Source: JAJFJD01 sp965228975
Lineage (GTDB): Bacteria; Pseudomonadota; Alphaproteobacteria; UBA8366
Direction: 5' to 3'
Length of the DNA stretch: 64,000 bases
Assembly (NCBI GenBank): GCA_965228975.1
Contig: OZ245851.1
Span: forward strand, 4,092,001-4,156,000
Positions 44,141 through 53,155 of this stretch are shown piece after piece. Each line of letters begins with the position of its first letter. Position 1 is the first letter of the stretch. Under the pieces are notes generated by a model. That model saw nothing but the letters and a program-made list of their open reading frames with translations. It did not search any database and was not told the origin of the DNA. A program made the translations under genes and the position numbers.

Positions 44141-45334
44141 CTATCCGGCGTCGGGCAGCCGAATATAGTAACGGTTTAGGTAGCGAATCTCGTCGAGATC
44201 GTAGTCGGGAAGAAACTCCTTTTGAACCCGCTCGGCCGTTTCCGGCGGAAAGAAATGACCTCCGTCATTAGTGCCTGCTATCCAATCCAAGACGAAGGAC
44301 GAGAATGAGATCGTCAGGGCGAGCCGGCATCCCGTCCGAGGCAGCATCGCCTTGTGATAATTCCGGGTGTTGACGATGAACGCCTTGCCGACACCGCCTT
44401 CGATAGAAACGATCCGGTCGCTCCCGTACGCTTGTTCGATCAAGTCGTCGGGCTTACGCAGTGCATCGCCACCCCAATCCATCAGGTGCCGCAGTGCCGG
44501 CCATGTATCGCCGGATTGCTGCTCGACGACATCGCGATTCTTCCAGAGCCTTTGCGTCAAGCGTTCCGACCCAACCACGAATTTATGCGGTCCGTTGTCC
44601 GCGTTAACGTCGGTCAGATAGATGAACATCTTGAGGTATCGGCCCGGTTTCGGCGGGTCTTGGTGAAATAGCTGATTATGGCCGGCTGTATCTCGGCCCG
44701 GATAGGACCACCACATGCCGATATCCTGAATCGACGGAAAACACCCTAGGTACTGGCCGACGATCTTGAGGATACGCGCATTGTTCATGAGACTCAGGCA
44801 GTGCGGCGCGTTGACGATATCCTCGACGTCATAATGCCCAAACCGCGCTTCCGGCGGCGGATCGGTGGGGCGGAAGTAGATTTGGTTTTCAGCATACCGA
44901 TCCTGGACCTTGCACCAGTCGACGCTCGCCCGAATCTCATCCACCTGATCGGATGAAAGGATGTACCCGAGATCACAATACCCAAGATTGTGCAAATCCT
45001 CGACACACCGCAGCGCATCGGTGTCGTCACTCGCAATCTCCTGGGGACGAAGACCGGTCCGGCGCCGGACATATTGGGTACCGATCGCAGCCAACGTATC
45101 ACGGTCGCCTTCGAGCACGTTTTGCGTCAGCGCCTTGTATTCCTCTTTGTACTTTTCCTTACCGTCGCCAAAGAACGCCGCAGCGGACTCGCCGCGGCAT
45201 TGGCCTAGGAGCATCAAGGCCATGGGAATCGAGGGAGTGCCGGTTTCCTCGGTCGCCGGGTCCGGCAGCACCGTATCGATAAGGGGACAGGCGGCGCCGT
45301 TCTCGAATTCAAATGAAGCTGCAGTCTCAGACAT
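44141..45334 (-). CDS. Phytanoyl-CoA dioxygenase (PhyH)-family protein
   Basis: A 397-residue protein whose C-terminal half is a PhyH-type Fe(II)/2-oxoglutarate dioxygenase: iron ligands in LFHQDPPKPGRYLKMF (His224, Asp226) and NYHKAMLPRTGCR (His327), with Arg337 for 2-oxoglutarate. The first 130 residues are not recognised and add a helical domain (EKYKEEYKALTQNVLEGD) not usual for the family. Base composition is less GC-rich than in neighbours and its promoter region is AT-rich, which hints at separate ancestry. Substrate unknown. It converges with the DUF3225 gene. Confidence 0.8.
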   Translation of the reverse strand: MSETAASFEFENGAACPLIDTVLPDPATEETGTPSIPMALMLLGQCRGESAAAFFGDGKEKYKEEYKALTQNVLEGDRDTLAAIGTQYVRRRTGLRPQEIASDDTDALRCVEDLHNLGYCDLGYILSSDQVDEIRASVDWCKVQDRYAENQIYFRPTDPPPEARFGHYDVEDIVNAPHCLSLMNNARILKIVGQYLGCFPSIQDIGMWWSYPGRDTAGHNQLFHQDPPKPGRYLKMFIYLTDVNADNGPHKFVVGSERLTQRLWKNRDVVEQQSGDTWPALRHLMDWGGDALRKPDDLIEQAYGSDRIVSIEGGVGKAFIVNTRNYHKAMLPRTGCRLALTISFSSFVLDWIAGTNDGGHFFPPETAERVQKEFLPDYDLDEIRYLNRYYIRLPDAG

Positions 45335-45382
45335 CGTAATGTTGTCCTAACGCTTGAGTTCTATTTCATGCGCCAGGATCAA

Positions 45383-45411
45383 TACTTAGTCTGTACGGAA
45401 TTTTAATTCAA
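45383..45411 (-). promoter_or_regulatory. Probable promoter of the PhyH-family gene
   Basis: On the minus strand TTGAAT (45411-45406) is followed after 17 bases by TAAGTA (45388-45383), in an AT-rich patch about 50 bases before the start codon. A small GAATT/AATTC inverted repeat (45398-45409) overlaps the -35 element and could be an operator. Assigned from spacing and composition only. Confidence 0.35.
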
Positions 45412-45526
45412 TTATTTTCATACACACGCCAAACGATAAATAGCCGACGGCATTGCGCGGACGCCGACCGGAGCGCGCGCATAATTCTCATCGTGTTTAC
45501 AAATGATCGGACAGCGGCGTGGCGCG

Positions 45527-46582
45527 CTAAACCGGAATCCAGCTCCGTCGCTCGCCGGCATATTCGCCGCCGGGGTTCCCGCGCACGGTCGTCCGCCACA
45601 TCACGCGCTGGATATGTTCCGCATCATACCATGTGGCCGAGTGAATCAGACTGCGGTTGTCCCAGATCACCAAGTCATCGTCTTTCCACTCGTGAACATA
45701 GAGAAATTCCGGCCGGGTATAATGCCGCATGATTTCGTAGAGCAGCTTGCCGCCCTCGCCGTCAGGACCGGGTTCGAGACCGACGAACGGCCCGTCGACC
45801 CAATCCATCTGGCCGGCTTCGCACAGGTAGAGGGCTTTCTCGCCGGTAACCGGATGCGGACGCACCACCGGCTGACGCTGTGGTGCTTCGTGTGGCTGAA
45901 TGTCCTTGGGCGGCTCGCCCGCCCGGACCGCGTATTCCGTTCGGCCGATCGACGAACTGGCATGGATGCCGATCAGACCGTCGACCCGGGCCTTCAATTC
46001 CGGCGATAACGCCCGATACGCCAGAATACCGTTGGCGAACAACGTCTGGCCCTGTCCTTTGGGCGACGCCTGCTTCGCGTAGAAGAGCGAAATATCGGGC
46101 GGCGGGCGGCGATAGCTTTGATCGGTGTGCCAACCGCGCCGATGCGGAAATCGGGTGGGCAACTTACCGTCCTCGGTCAGCGGCGGGTTGGGCCGCACCG
46201 GGGGCTTCTTGTAGGCCGGCGGCACGTTCGACACCATGAAGATTTCCGGCACCTCCTGGTGCACGTTATTCTTGGCGACCAGGGTCTGGTTGTAGTCCTC
46301 GACCTCGGACCCGAAGAGACGGCTGAGCCGAACCAACAACTCCGGGTCTTCGGAAATCGCGCCCATCCCACGGAGCAACAGTAAACCCCGCGCCTCGTAC
46401 AAGGCTTCCGGAAGGGTGTCCGGTTCCGCCTCGGCCGCAGCGATCGCGGCCCGCGCGTCGGCGATGCCGGCGACCTCGACCAAGCCGCCGAAATCGGCGC
46501 CCGGCATCGGTTGGACGTGAAAGCGGCTGGGCGGCATAGCGCCGTTCCCACCTGCGTCGGTAGTGTTCATTTTCGATGGCAT
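45527..46582 (-). CDS. TauD/TfdA-family dioxygenase, long variant
   Basis: A 351-residue dioxygenase, about 50-70 residues longer than its relatives here. The first iron ligands are in RGWHTDQSYRRPPP (His152, Asp154) and the second group in WDNRSLIHSATWYD, with Arg in VMWRTTVRG. An inserted loop of about 30 residues rich in Pro/Lys (PPAYKKPPVRPNPPL) precedes the HTD. The ATG at 46582 has GGAG nine bases upstream; a downstream ATG at 46570 has none. Substrate unknown. Confidence 0.88.
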   Translation of the reverse strand: MPSKMNTTDAGGNGAMPPSRFHVQPMPGADFGGLVEVAGIADARAAIAAAEAEPDTLPEALYEARGLLLLRGMGAISEDPELLVRLSRLFGSEVEDYNQTLVAKNNVHQEVPEIFMVSNVPPAYKKPPVRPNPPLTEDGKLPTRFPHRRGWHTDQSYRRPPPDISLFYAKQASPKGQGQTLFANGILAYRALSPELKARVDGLIGIHASSSIGRTEYAVRAGEPPKDIQPHEAPQRQPVVRPHPVTGEKALYLCEAGQMDWVDGPFVGLEPGPDGEGGKLLYEIMRHYTRPEFLYVHEWKDDDLVIWDNRSLIHSATWYDAEHIQRVMWRTTVRGNPGGEYAGERRSWIPV

Positions 46583-46702
46583 TGAGTATGCTCCAGCGCC
46601 GAGGGTCCGAGGGAATGCGCCAGTCGTGATGGTTTCACTATACCAGCGCACCGACCGGATTCAACGCAGGCACCGAACTTCGCGCCGCCTTGGCCGTTTT
46701 TC

Positions 46703-47905
46703 TTACGGCCCTTCGGGCTCCAAGCGAAGCAAACGGCCGCTGGAGCTGTCGGTCAGCACGTATAGATAGCCATCCGGCCCGCTTCGCACGTCACGGATGC
46801 GCTCATCCAAATCCTCCAACAGCACTTCCTGCGCAACGACCTTATCGCCGTCGAGTTCCAGACGTCGCAGGTGGGTCAACTTGAGCGCGCCGACGAAGAG
46901 ATCGCCGCGCCATTCCGGGAATCGATCGCCGTCATAGAACGCCATCCCGCTGGGTGCGATCGACGGGTCCCAATACACCACCGGCTGCTCCATCCCCGGC
47001 GCCGACGTCCTGTCGGAGATCTTGCCGCCGCCATAGTCGACGCCGTAGGTGATCTCCGGCCAACCGTAATTCGCACCGGCCCGCAGGATATTGACTTCAT
47101 CGCCGCCCTGCGCGCCATGCTCGTGCATCCAGATGACATCGGTGCCCGGCCGGAGGGCCATGCCCTGGCCGTTGCGGTGACCGTAGGAGAAGATTTCCGG
47201 ACGGGCATCGCCCCGGCCGACGAACGGATTGTCCGGCGGCACGGTGCCGTCATCGCGGAGCCGCAAGACGGTGCCGATGTGGTTGCCGATGTTTTGCGAT
47301 TCCTTCATTTGGCGGCGGTCGCCGGTGGTGATGTAAAGCGTGCCGTCCGGCGCGAAGACGAGGCGTGAGCCGAAATGGCCGCTGCCGCCGGTCTTCGGCG
47401 CGACGCGGAAGATAACCTCGAGATTCTCAAGACTGTCCCCAGTGAACCGGCCACGCGCCACCTCGGTACCGGCGCCACCATCGCCACGCCCCGAATAAGA
47501 CAGATAAATCATTTGGTTGTTCTTGAAATCGGGATGCAGCGCGACATCCAACAAACCGCCCTGGCCGGCGGCGTAGATATTCCCCGGCAGCCCGCGAACG
47601 GGCTTGGGGTCGAGTTTTCCGGCCCGGACCACCCGAAGCGTTCCGGACCGCTCGGTCACCAGCATGTCGCCGTTCGGCAGGAAAGCCACGCCCCAGGGAT
47701 GGTCGAGCCCTTTGGCGACGGTCACGATCCGGAATGCATGCTTGTCGGATTTCTCGACCGCCCCGTCCTTGGAGTGCGACCCGTGGAAGAACCCCATCAT
47801 GACCACGGAGAGGAACAGAACCGATACCCCGCCGGCCAGCGGCCGGATCCTGCGTCGAACGCCGCCGTGGTCGCCCGTTTGCTTCACATTCCGTCGTTTG
47901 AACAT
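46703..47905 (-). CDS. PQQ-dependent sugar dehydrogenase (soluble glucose/aldose dehydrogenase family, YliI-like)
   Basis: A 400-residue beta-propeller enzyme exported or anchored by an N-terminal hydrophobic segment (GGVSVLFLSVVMMGFFHG). The ATG at 47905 is preceded by GGAGG; an ATG four codons earlier lies inside that site. Propeller motifs include GLDHPWGVAFLPNGDMLVTER, GGLLDVALHPDF, GSRLVFAPDGTLYITTGDR and WMHEHGAQGGDEVN. It would oxidise aldoses with PQQ in the periplasm and pass electrons to the respiratory chain. No pqq biosynthesis genes are in the window. Confidence 0.9.
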   Translation of the reverse strand: MFKRRNVKQTGDHGGVRRRIRPLAGGVSVLFLSVVMMGFFHGSHSKDGAVEKSDKHAFRIVTVAKGLDHPWGVAFLPNGDMLVTERSGTLRVVRAGKLDPKPVRGLPGNIYAAGQGGLLDVALHPDFKNNQMIYLSYSGRGDGGAGTEVARGRFTGDSLENLEVIFRVAPKTGGSGHFGSRLVFAPDGTLYITTGDRRQMKESQNIGNHIGTVLRLRDDGTVPPDNPFVGRGDARPEIFSYGHRNGQGMALRPGTDVIWMHEHGAQGGDEVNILRAGANYGWPEITYGVDYGGGKISDRTSAPGMEQPVVYWDPSIAPSGMAFYDGDRFPEWRGDLFVGALKLTHLRRLELDGDKVVAQEVLLEDLDERIRDVRSGPDGYLYVLTDSSSGRLLRLEPEGP

Positions 47906-48102
47906 GCATTCCTCCACATCGCCATACGCGTCTGTCCCACCGAATTAACGTAGGATCAAATCCGCCCGATACAATCCTCCCCGGCTAATGTTCGGCGGAC
48001 GGTGGAAATGCTTCCCGTACGCCGCATATAACGCATATCCTCTTCGGCGTCCGGCGCCGGTGCGCCACCGCGGTAGCGATGATGAAGGAACGGGACTTGT
48101 CT

Positions 48103-49446
48103 ATGCGTCGCTCGCGCTGGAGCAAAAGCTGGATTTCCGGAGCCGCCGGTTTATTCGCGCTTCTCTCGGCAAGCGGTGCGAGCCTGGCCGATGCCGACCA
48201 GGACGGGCGCCTCATCCTGAAGCCGCGCTATGCCGACCCCCTTCTGTCGGTGGGACGCGGCGATCCGGCACTCACCCTTACCCCTTACGGCCAGGCCAAC
48301 TTCACCACGCTGTTTTCCGACGACGGCCAGGAAAGGGATACTTTCTTCGTCGACAACAACCCGTCGAGTTCACGGTTGGGGATCATCGCGCGGCTGGACC
48401 CGGGCCTGGATTGGAAACTTGGCTTTCAATACGAAGCCGGGTTCGACATCCCGGGCAGCACCACCGTCCGCGCGACGGACGAATCACGCACCCGGCCCTT
48501 CATCGACGGCGACGACGAACCGTTTACCCGGCTGCTGCACGGCTGGATCGACAGCCCCTATGGCAAACTGACGATCGGCGAGAGCCTGCCGGTCATCGCC
48601 AATTGGACACCGAATCCCGGACGTACTTTTGCGACCGATCAGGCCGGCTTCTTCTTGATTGGCGGCGGGTTCAATCCGGTCATCTCGAACCCCAACGGCG
48701 GGCGCAGTCGGATCGTCCGGCCGTGGAGCGCCTTCGCCGCGCCTATGCAATGGCCCCTGACGCAGCCGATTCTGTTGTTTCGTTACGATACGCCGAGCAT
48801 CGGCGGCGTCACCTTTTCCGCCGCCAAGGCGCAGACGGATATCTTCGACGTCGGCGTCCGGTACAAGGGCGATGTATCGCGCTTCGCGGTCGATGCCTCG
48901 CTCGCCTTTCACAAGAACCAGGACCCGGACTACGACAGCGCGCGGATCGGCTTTCCGGAATTCGAGGAAGCCCTGGTCGGCGGCATCGGGCTGCGCGACC
49001 GCCCGACCGGGCTGTTCGGCGTTGTCGGCGCCAACTACCGGATGTTCGACGGGTCGAACGCCAACGACTTCGACGGCGACGGGGCCCGGCGTCCGGACGA
49101 TTTCGGCCTTTGGGGACAGCTCGGGCTGCGGCGCAATCTGCTGGGGATCGGCGACACGGTGGTTTACGGCGTCGTCGGCTATGGCCACGATCGCGGCGAA
49201 GGGCGGTTCGTGCCGGGCACGGCAGGTGCCCGCTGGCTCGAAACCCGCGTGGTGATGGCCGGAATCAACGTCATTCAGGAAATTAACGCCGCCAAGAAAT
49301 TCGGTACCCGGCTGGAACTCTATGCCGGGTACCGGCAATGGCGGGGCGATTTCCTGCGTACCACAGCCGCCGCCGATCCCACGCCGTTCCGCGAGGACGC
49401 CGATCCGCTGCACCTGATCACCGGCGGCTTCCGGCTGCGATTCTAG
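48103..49446 (+). CDS. Porin-like outer-membrane beta-barrel protein
   Basis: A 447-residue exported protein. A signal peptide is evident (SKSWISGAAGLFALLSASGASLADA). The mature part has alternating amphipathic strands with aromatic ends (FTTLFSDDGQE, WKLGFQYEAGF, YGVVGYGHDRG, LELYAGYRQWRG) and ends in the aromatic FRLRF typical of Omp85-recognised barrels. I chose the ATG at 48103, which has a weak purine-rich site; an ATGATG at 48079 would add eight residues. Diffusion of small solutes is expected. It converges with the second carbamoylase gene. Confidence 0.82.
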   Translation: MRRSRWSKSWISGAAGLFALLSASGASLADADQDGRLILKPRYADPLLSVGRGDPALTLTPYGQANFTTLFSDDGQERDTFFVDNNPSSSRLGIIARLDPGLDWKLGFQYEAGFDIPGSTTVRATDESRTRPFIDGDDEPFTRLLHGWIDSPYGKLTIGESLPVIANWTPNPGRTFATDQAGFFLIGGGFNPVISNPNGGRSRIVRPWSAFAAPMQWPLTQPILLFRYDTPSIGGVTFSAAKAQTDIFDVGVRYKGDVSRFAVDASLAFHKNQDPDYDSARIGFPEFEEALVGGIGLRDRPTGLFGVVGANYRMFDGSNANDFDGDGARRPDDFGLWGQLGLRRNLLGIGDTVVYGVVGYGHDRGEGRFVPGTAGARWLETRVVMAGINVIQEINAAKKFGTRLELYAGYRQWRGDFLRTTAAADPTPFREDADPLHLITGGFRLRF

Positions 49447-49455
49447 CCCGGCCTG

Positions 49456-50394
49456 TTACTCCGGCGGCTCGACGCCGGTCTGGCTGGTTATCCGGCCGTA
49501 GTATTGCGGCCGGCGGTGTTTCGCGAAGTTGAACATGTTGTCCTTGCCGTGCGCGCACAGGTCCAGATCGCAGTCGTGGACCAGCAACTCGTCCTCCGTC
49601 GTTTCCGCCTGCGCCACGATCCGGCCGTTCGGATCGACGATCACGCTCGACCCGATCAGCCCCGCGCCGTCTTCCACCCCCGCCTTGGCGACGCTGACCA
49701 CCCAGGTCGCATTCTGATAGGCCCCGGCCTGCGCCGCCAGGTTGCTGTGAAAGACGCGCTGGTCGTAGCTCTCCTCGCCGCCGTTCGGATCGTGCGCGGC
49801 CGAGTTGTAGCCGATCATCACCAGTTCGACGCCCTGCAGTCCCATCACCCGGAAGGTCTCGGGCCAGCGCCGGTCGTTACAGATCGCCATGCCGAAGATA
49901 CCGCCCATGCCCTTGAACACCGGGAAGCCCAAATTACCGTAATCGAAGTATCGTTTTTCCAATTGCTGCCATTTCAATGCGGGACGCAGTTCCTCCGATC
50001 CCGGCAGATGGACCTTCCGGTATTTGCCGATGATCTCGCCATCGGGCCCGACCAGGATCGCCGTGTTGTAATGCCGGGTCTCGCCGTCCTCCTCGGTCAA
50101 CTCCGCATATCCGAGATAAAACCCCATGCCGAGCCGCACCGCCTCGTCGAACAACGGCTGCGTGTCGGCGTTCGGCATCTCGCGTTCGAAATGGCGGTCG
50201 ATCTCCGCCTGATCCTCCATGTACCAGCGCGGGAAGAAAGTGGTCAGCGCCAGTTCGGGGAAGACGATGAGCTGCGCACCGCGATCATGGGCGGCGCGCA
50301 TCAGGTCGATCATGCGCTTGACGGTTTGTTCCCGCGTGTGGTTTCGGGAGATCGGGCCGAGTTGGCCCGCGGCGACACGGACGATCCGGGACAT
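49456..50394 (-). CDS. N-carbamoyl-D-amino-acid hydrolase paralog
   Basis: A 312-residue paralog of the carbamoylase at 42070, collinear over the whole length and by eye about 60 percent identical. The triad is conserved at Glu47, Lys127 and Cys172 (MAICNDRRWPE). Differences cluster in the loop after the lysine (SEELRPALKW against HEEYDPDRTH) and in the NSAAHDPNGGEE segment near the active site, which may shift specificity. The ATG at 50394 has AGGAGA upstream. It diverges from the ThDP enzyme operon and is not in the hydantoinase cassette. Confidence 0.9.
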   Translation of the reverse strand: MSRIVRVAAGQLGPISRNHTREQTVKRMIDLMRAAHDRGAQLIVFPELALTTFFPRWYMEDQAEIDRHFEREMPNADTQPLFDEAVRLGMGFYLGYAELTEEDGETRHYNTAILVGPDGEIIGKYRKVHLPGSEELRPALKWQQLEKRYFDYGNLGFPVFKGMGGIFGMAICNDRRWPETFRVMGLQGVELVMIGYNSAAHDPNGGEESYDQRVFHSNLAAQAGAYQNATWVVSVAKAGVEDGAGLIGSSVIVDPNGRIVAQAETTEDELLVHDCDLDLCAHGKDNMFNFAKHRRPQYYGRITSQTGVEPPE

Positions 50395-50521
50395 GGTGAG
50401 GTGCTCTCCTGGGTGAAATGCGGCGACGGTCCATCCTATACCAAACGGACGCAATTACGCCCGTTTCCGCATTCGTGATAAAAAGGATCAAAGCCAACAA
50501 ACAATCAATCGGGAGCGCCCC

Positions 50522-52156
50522 ATGGCGGAAATGACTGGCGGCCAAGCGATCGTCCGCACCCTCGTCAATCACGGTATCGACACCATCTTCGGGTTGCCCG
50601 GCGTGCAACTCGACAATACCTTCGACGCGCTGTACGAGGCCCGCAATCAGATCCGCACGATCCACACGCGTCATGAACAGGGTGCGGCCTATATGGCGCT
50701 TGGCTATGCGCAAGCCAGCGGCAAGGTCGGCGCCTGCATCGTCGGTCCGGGACCCGGCCTTTTGAACACCGGCGCGGCGCTCTGCACCGCCGATGGCTCT
50801 AACGTGCCGGTGATCTGTATCGCCGGGCAGATTCCGTCCCATCAGATTGGCGTCGGCATCGGCGCCACCCATGAGATCCGCGATCAAACCAATGCGATGC
50901 GCGGCGTCGTGAAATGGGTCGGCCGTGCAGACACACCCGCCGACGCGCCGAGCGTGATGGAAACGGCGTTCCGCGAGATGCTCGGCACGCGTCAACAACC
51001 GGTCGTGTTCGAAATGGCCCCCGACATGATGGGCAAGGTCGAGGACGTCGCGCTGATCGACCCGGCGGACTATGACGCGGTCCCAGAGCCGGACGAGGAC
51101 CTGCTGGAGACGGCGGCGGAAATGCTCGGCAAGGCGAAGAAGCCGATGGTCTTTGTCGGCAGCGGCATCTTCGGCGCGGAAGCCGAGTTGCAAGCCATCG
51201 CCGAAGCGCTGGAAGCCCCGGTCGTGATGAGCCGGACCGGGCGCGGCGCCCTGACGGACCGGCACCATCTGGCGCAAACGATGATCGCAGGGCAGACGAT
51301 CTGGGAGGACGCCGATGTCGCGCTGGTGGTCGGCACCCGATTCTCGTCGCCCGCCCTCGCCTGGGGCCGCGAGAAAGAGGTCAAGCTGATCCGCATAGAC
51401 GTCGACCCCCGGCAGGCCAAGCTGCCGCGCGAAGCCGATGTCACCGTCATCTCCAGCGCCAAGAAGGCGCTGCCGCTGCTGACCGACAAGATCGGCCGCC
51501 ACAACGCGAAGCGCGAATCGCGCGAGGCGGAATTGAACGCGGTGAAGGCCGACACGATCGCCAAGCTGGAGGGCCTGCATCCACAGTACGGCTTCGGCAA
51601 GGTGATCCGCGACGCGCTGCCCGAGGACGGCATCCTCGTCACCGACGTGACGCAAATGGCGACCTTCATGCAGAACTGGTGCCCGGTCTACCAGCCGCGC
51701 ACGCTGATCACGCCCGGATATCAGGCGACGCTCGGCTACGGTTTCCCGACCGCCCTCGGTGCGAAGGTCGCGATGCCGGACAGGAAAGTCGTCTGTATTT
51801 CCGGCGACGGCGGATTCATGTTCAACGTCCAGGAGCTATCTTCGGCGGTCGCGCACGGCATCGACGTTGTGACCATCGTTTTCGCCGATAAGGCATATGG
51901 AAACGTCAAGCGGTTCCAGAAGGAAGGCTATGGCGGGCGCCACATCGCGGTCGAGCTGCACAACCCGGACTTCGCCAAGATGGCCGAAACCTATGGCGCG
52001 CGCGGTATCCACGCCGACGGGCCGGACGAACTTGCCGCGGCGCTCAAGGAATCGCTGGACGCGAAGGGGCCGACGCTTATCGAAGTGCCCATCGGCGAGG
52101 TGCCGAACACCTGGTCGCTGGTCAAACGCCCGTCGTCCGCGGGCGCGAAGACGTAA
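50522..52156 (+). CDS. Acetolactate synthase-type ThDP-dependent enzyme
   Basis: A 544-residue three-domain ThDP enzyme of the acetolactate synthase/benzoylformate decarboxylase superfamily: Pyr domain with Glu52 in HTRHEQGAAYMALG, central domain, and PP domain with the GDG at 428-430 (SGDGGFMFNVQELSSA). The Asn that normally closes the motif 26 residues later is replaced: VTIVFADKAYGN has Ala455-Asp456. A regulatory subunit gene (ilvN) is absent, so branched-chain biosynthesis is unlikely. First of three co-directional genes with a quinone reductase and a PuuE-like protein. Confidence 0.88.
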   Translation: MAEMTGGQAIVRTLVNHGIDTIFGLPGVQLDNTFDALYEARNQIRTIHTRHEQGAAYMALGYAQASGKVGACIVGPGPGLLNTGAALCTADGSNVPVICIAGQIPSHQIGVGIGATHEIRDQTNAMRGVVKWVGRADTPADAPSVMETAFREMLGTRQQPVVFEMAPDMMGKVEDVALIDPADYDAVPEPDEDLLETAAEMLGKAKKPMVFVGSGIFGAEAELQAIAEALEAPVVMSRTGRGALTDRHHLAQTMIAGQTIWEDADVALVVGTRFSSPALAWGREKEVKLIRIDVDPRQAKLPREADVTVISSAKKALPLLTDKIGRHNAKRESREAELNAVKADTIAKLEGLHPQYGFGKVIRDALPEDGILVTDVTQMATFMQNWCPVYQPRTLITPGYQATLGYGFPTALGAKVAMPDRKVVCISGDGGFMFNVQELSSAVAHGIDVVTIVFADKAYGNVKRFQKEGYGGRHIAVELHNPDFAKMAETYGARGIHADGPDELAAALKESLDAKGPTLIEVPIGEVPNTWSLVKRPSSAGAKT

Positions 52157-52177
52157 GGTTGTACAGGAGCGCAATCC

Positions 52178-53149
52178 ATGCCGAATGCAATCCGCATCCA
52201 TGAGTACGGCGGCCCCGAGGTTATGCGATGGGAGGAAGTCCCTGCCAAGGATCCCGGTCCCGGCGAGGCCCGTCTCGCACAGACCGCGATCGGCCTGAAC
52301 TATATCGAAACCCGGCAGCGAAGCGGTGTTTACAAGGTGCCGCTCCCCGGCAGCATCGGCATGGAGGCCTGTGGGGTGGTGGAAGCGGTCGGCGATGGCG
52401 TGACCGTGGTCAAACCCGGTGACCGCGTCGCCTATGCAATGGGCGCGCCGGGCGCTTATACCGAATCCCGGATCATGCCGGCGGACCGCCTCATCCCGGT
52501 GCCCGATTGGGTCACCGACGAGCAGGCCGCCGCCATGATGCTGAAAGGCCTAACCGCTTGCTATCTGACAACGCGGACCTTCAAGGTGGAGAAAGGGCAA
52601 ACAGTGCTCTTTCACGCCGCCGCCGGCGGGGTCGGCCTGATTATCTGCCAATTGCTGCGCGAGTTGGGCGCAACCGTGATCGGCACGGTGGGCACGGACG
52701 AGAAAGCGGCGTTGGCGAAGGAATACGGCTGTACGCACCCCATCGTTTACACCCACGAGGATTTCGCCGACCGCGTCCGCGAGATTACGGACGGTGAAGG
52801 CGTTTCCGTGGTCTACGACGCGGTAGGCAAGACGACCTTCGAAGGATCCATGGCATCGTTGGCGCCGTTTGGCATGTTCGTATCCTTCGGTGCGGCGTCG
52901 GGCGCGATCCCGCCGATCGATATCGGCATGCTGCAGAATGGCGGATCGCTCTACGCCACGCGCCCAACCCTCGCCACCCACACGGCAAAGCGTGAGGACA
53001 TGCTGTCACTGGCAGACAGTCTGTTCGATGCGGTCAAACGCGGCATCCGGATCGAGATCAATCAGCGTTTCGCGTTGAAGGACGCAGCGGAAGCCCACCG
53101 CGCGCTGGAAGCGCGCGAGACGACCGGCTGCACCGTGTTGACGGTCTGA
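52178..53149 (+). CDS. NADPH:quinone oxidoreductase-type MDR protein
   Basis: A 323-residue zinc-free medium-chain reductase of the QorA type: AIRIHEYGGPEVMRWEEVP at the N-terminus, GMEACGVVEAVG without the zinc cysteine pattern, and the NADPH motif HAAAGGVGLIICQL. It reduces quinones or other conjugated carbonyls by one or two electrons. It lies 21 bases after the ThDP enzyme gene with AGGAG before its ATG. Confidence 0.92.
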   Translation: MPNAIRIHEYGGPEVMRWEEVPAKDPGPGEARLAQTAIGLNYIETRQRSGVYKVPLPGSIGMEACGVVEAVGDGVTVVKPGDRVAYAMGAPGAYTESRIMPADRLIPVPDWVTDEQAAAMMLKGLTACYLTTRTFKVEKGQTVLFHAAAGGVGLIICQLLRELGATVIGTVGTDEKAALAKEYGCTHPIVYTHEDFADRVREITDGEGVSVVYDAVGKTTFEGSMASLAPFGMFVSFGAASGAIPPIDIGMLQNGGSLYATRPTLATHTAKREDMLSLADSLFDAVKRGIRIEINQRFALKDAAEAHRALEARETTGCTVLTV

Positions 53150-53155
53150 CACGGC

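Noticed and set aside
49456..50394. Possibility that this is a plant-type nitrilase or beta-ureidopropionase
   Set aside because: Triad numbering at 47/127/172, length 312 and the RRWPE context match D-carbamoylases, although its substrate may differ from the cassette enzyme.
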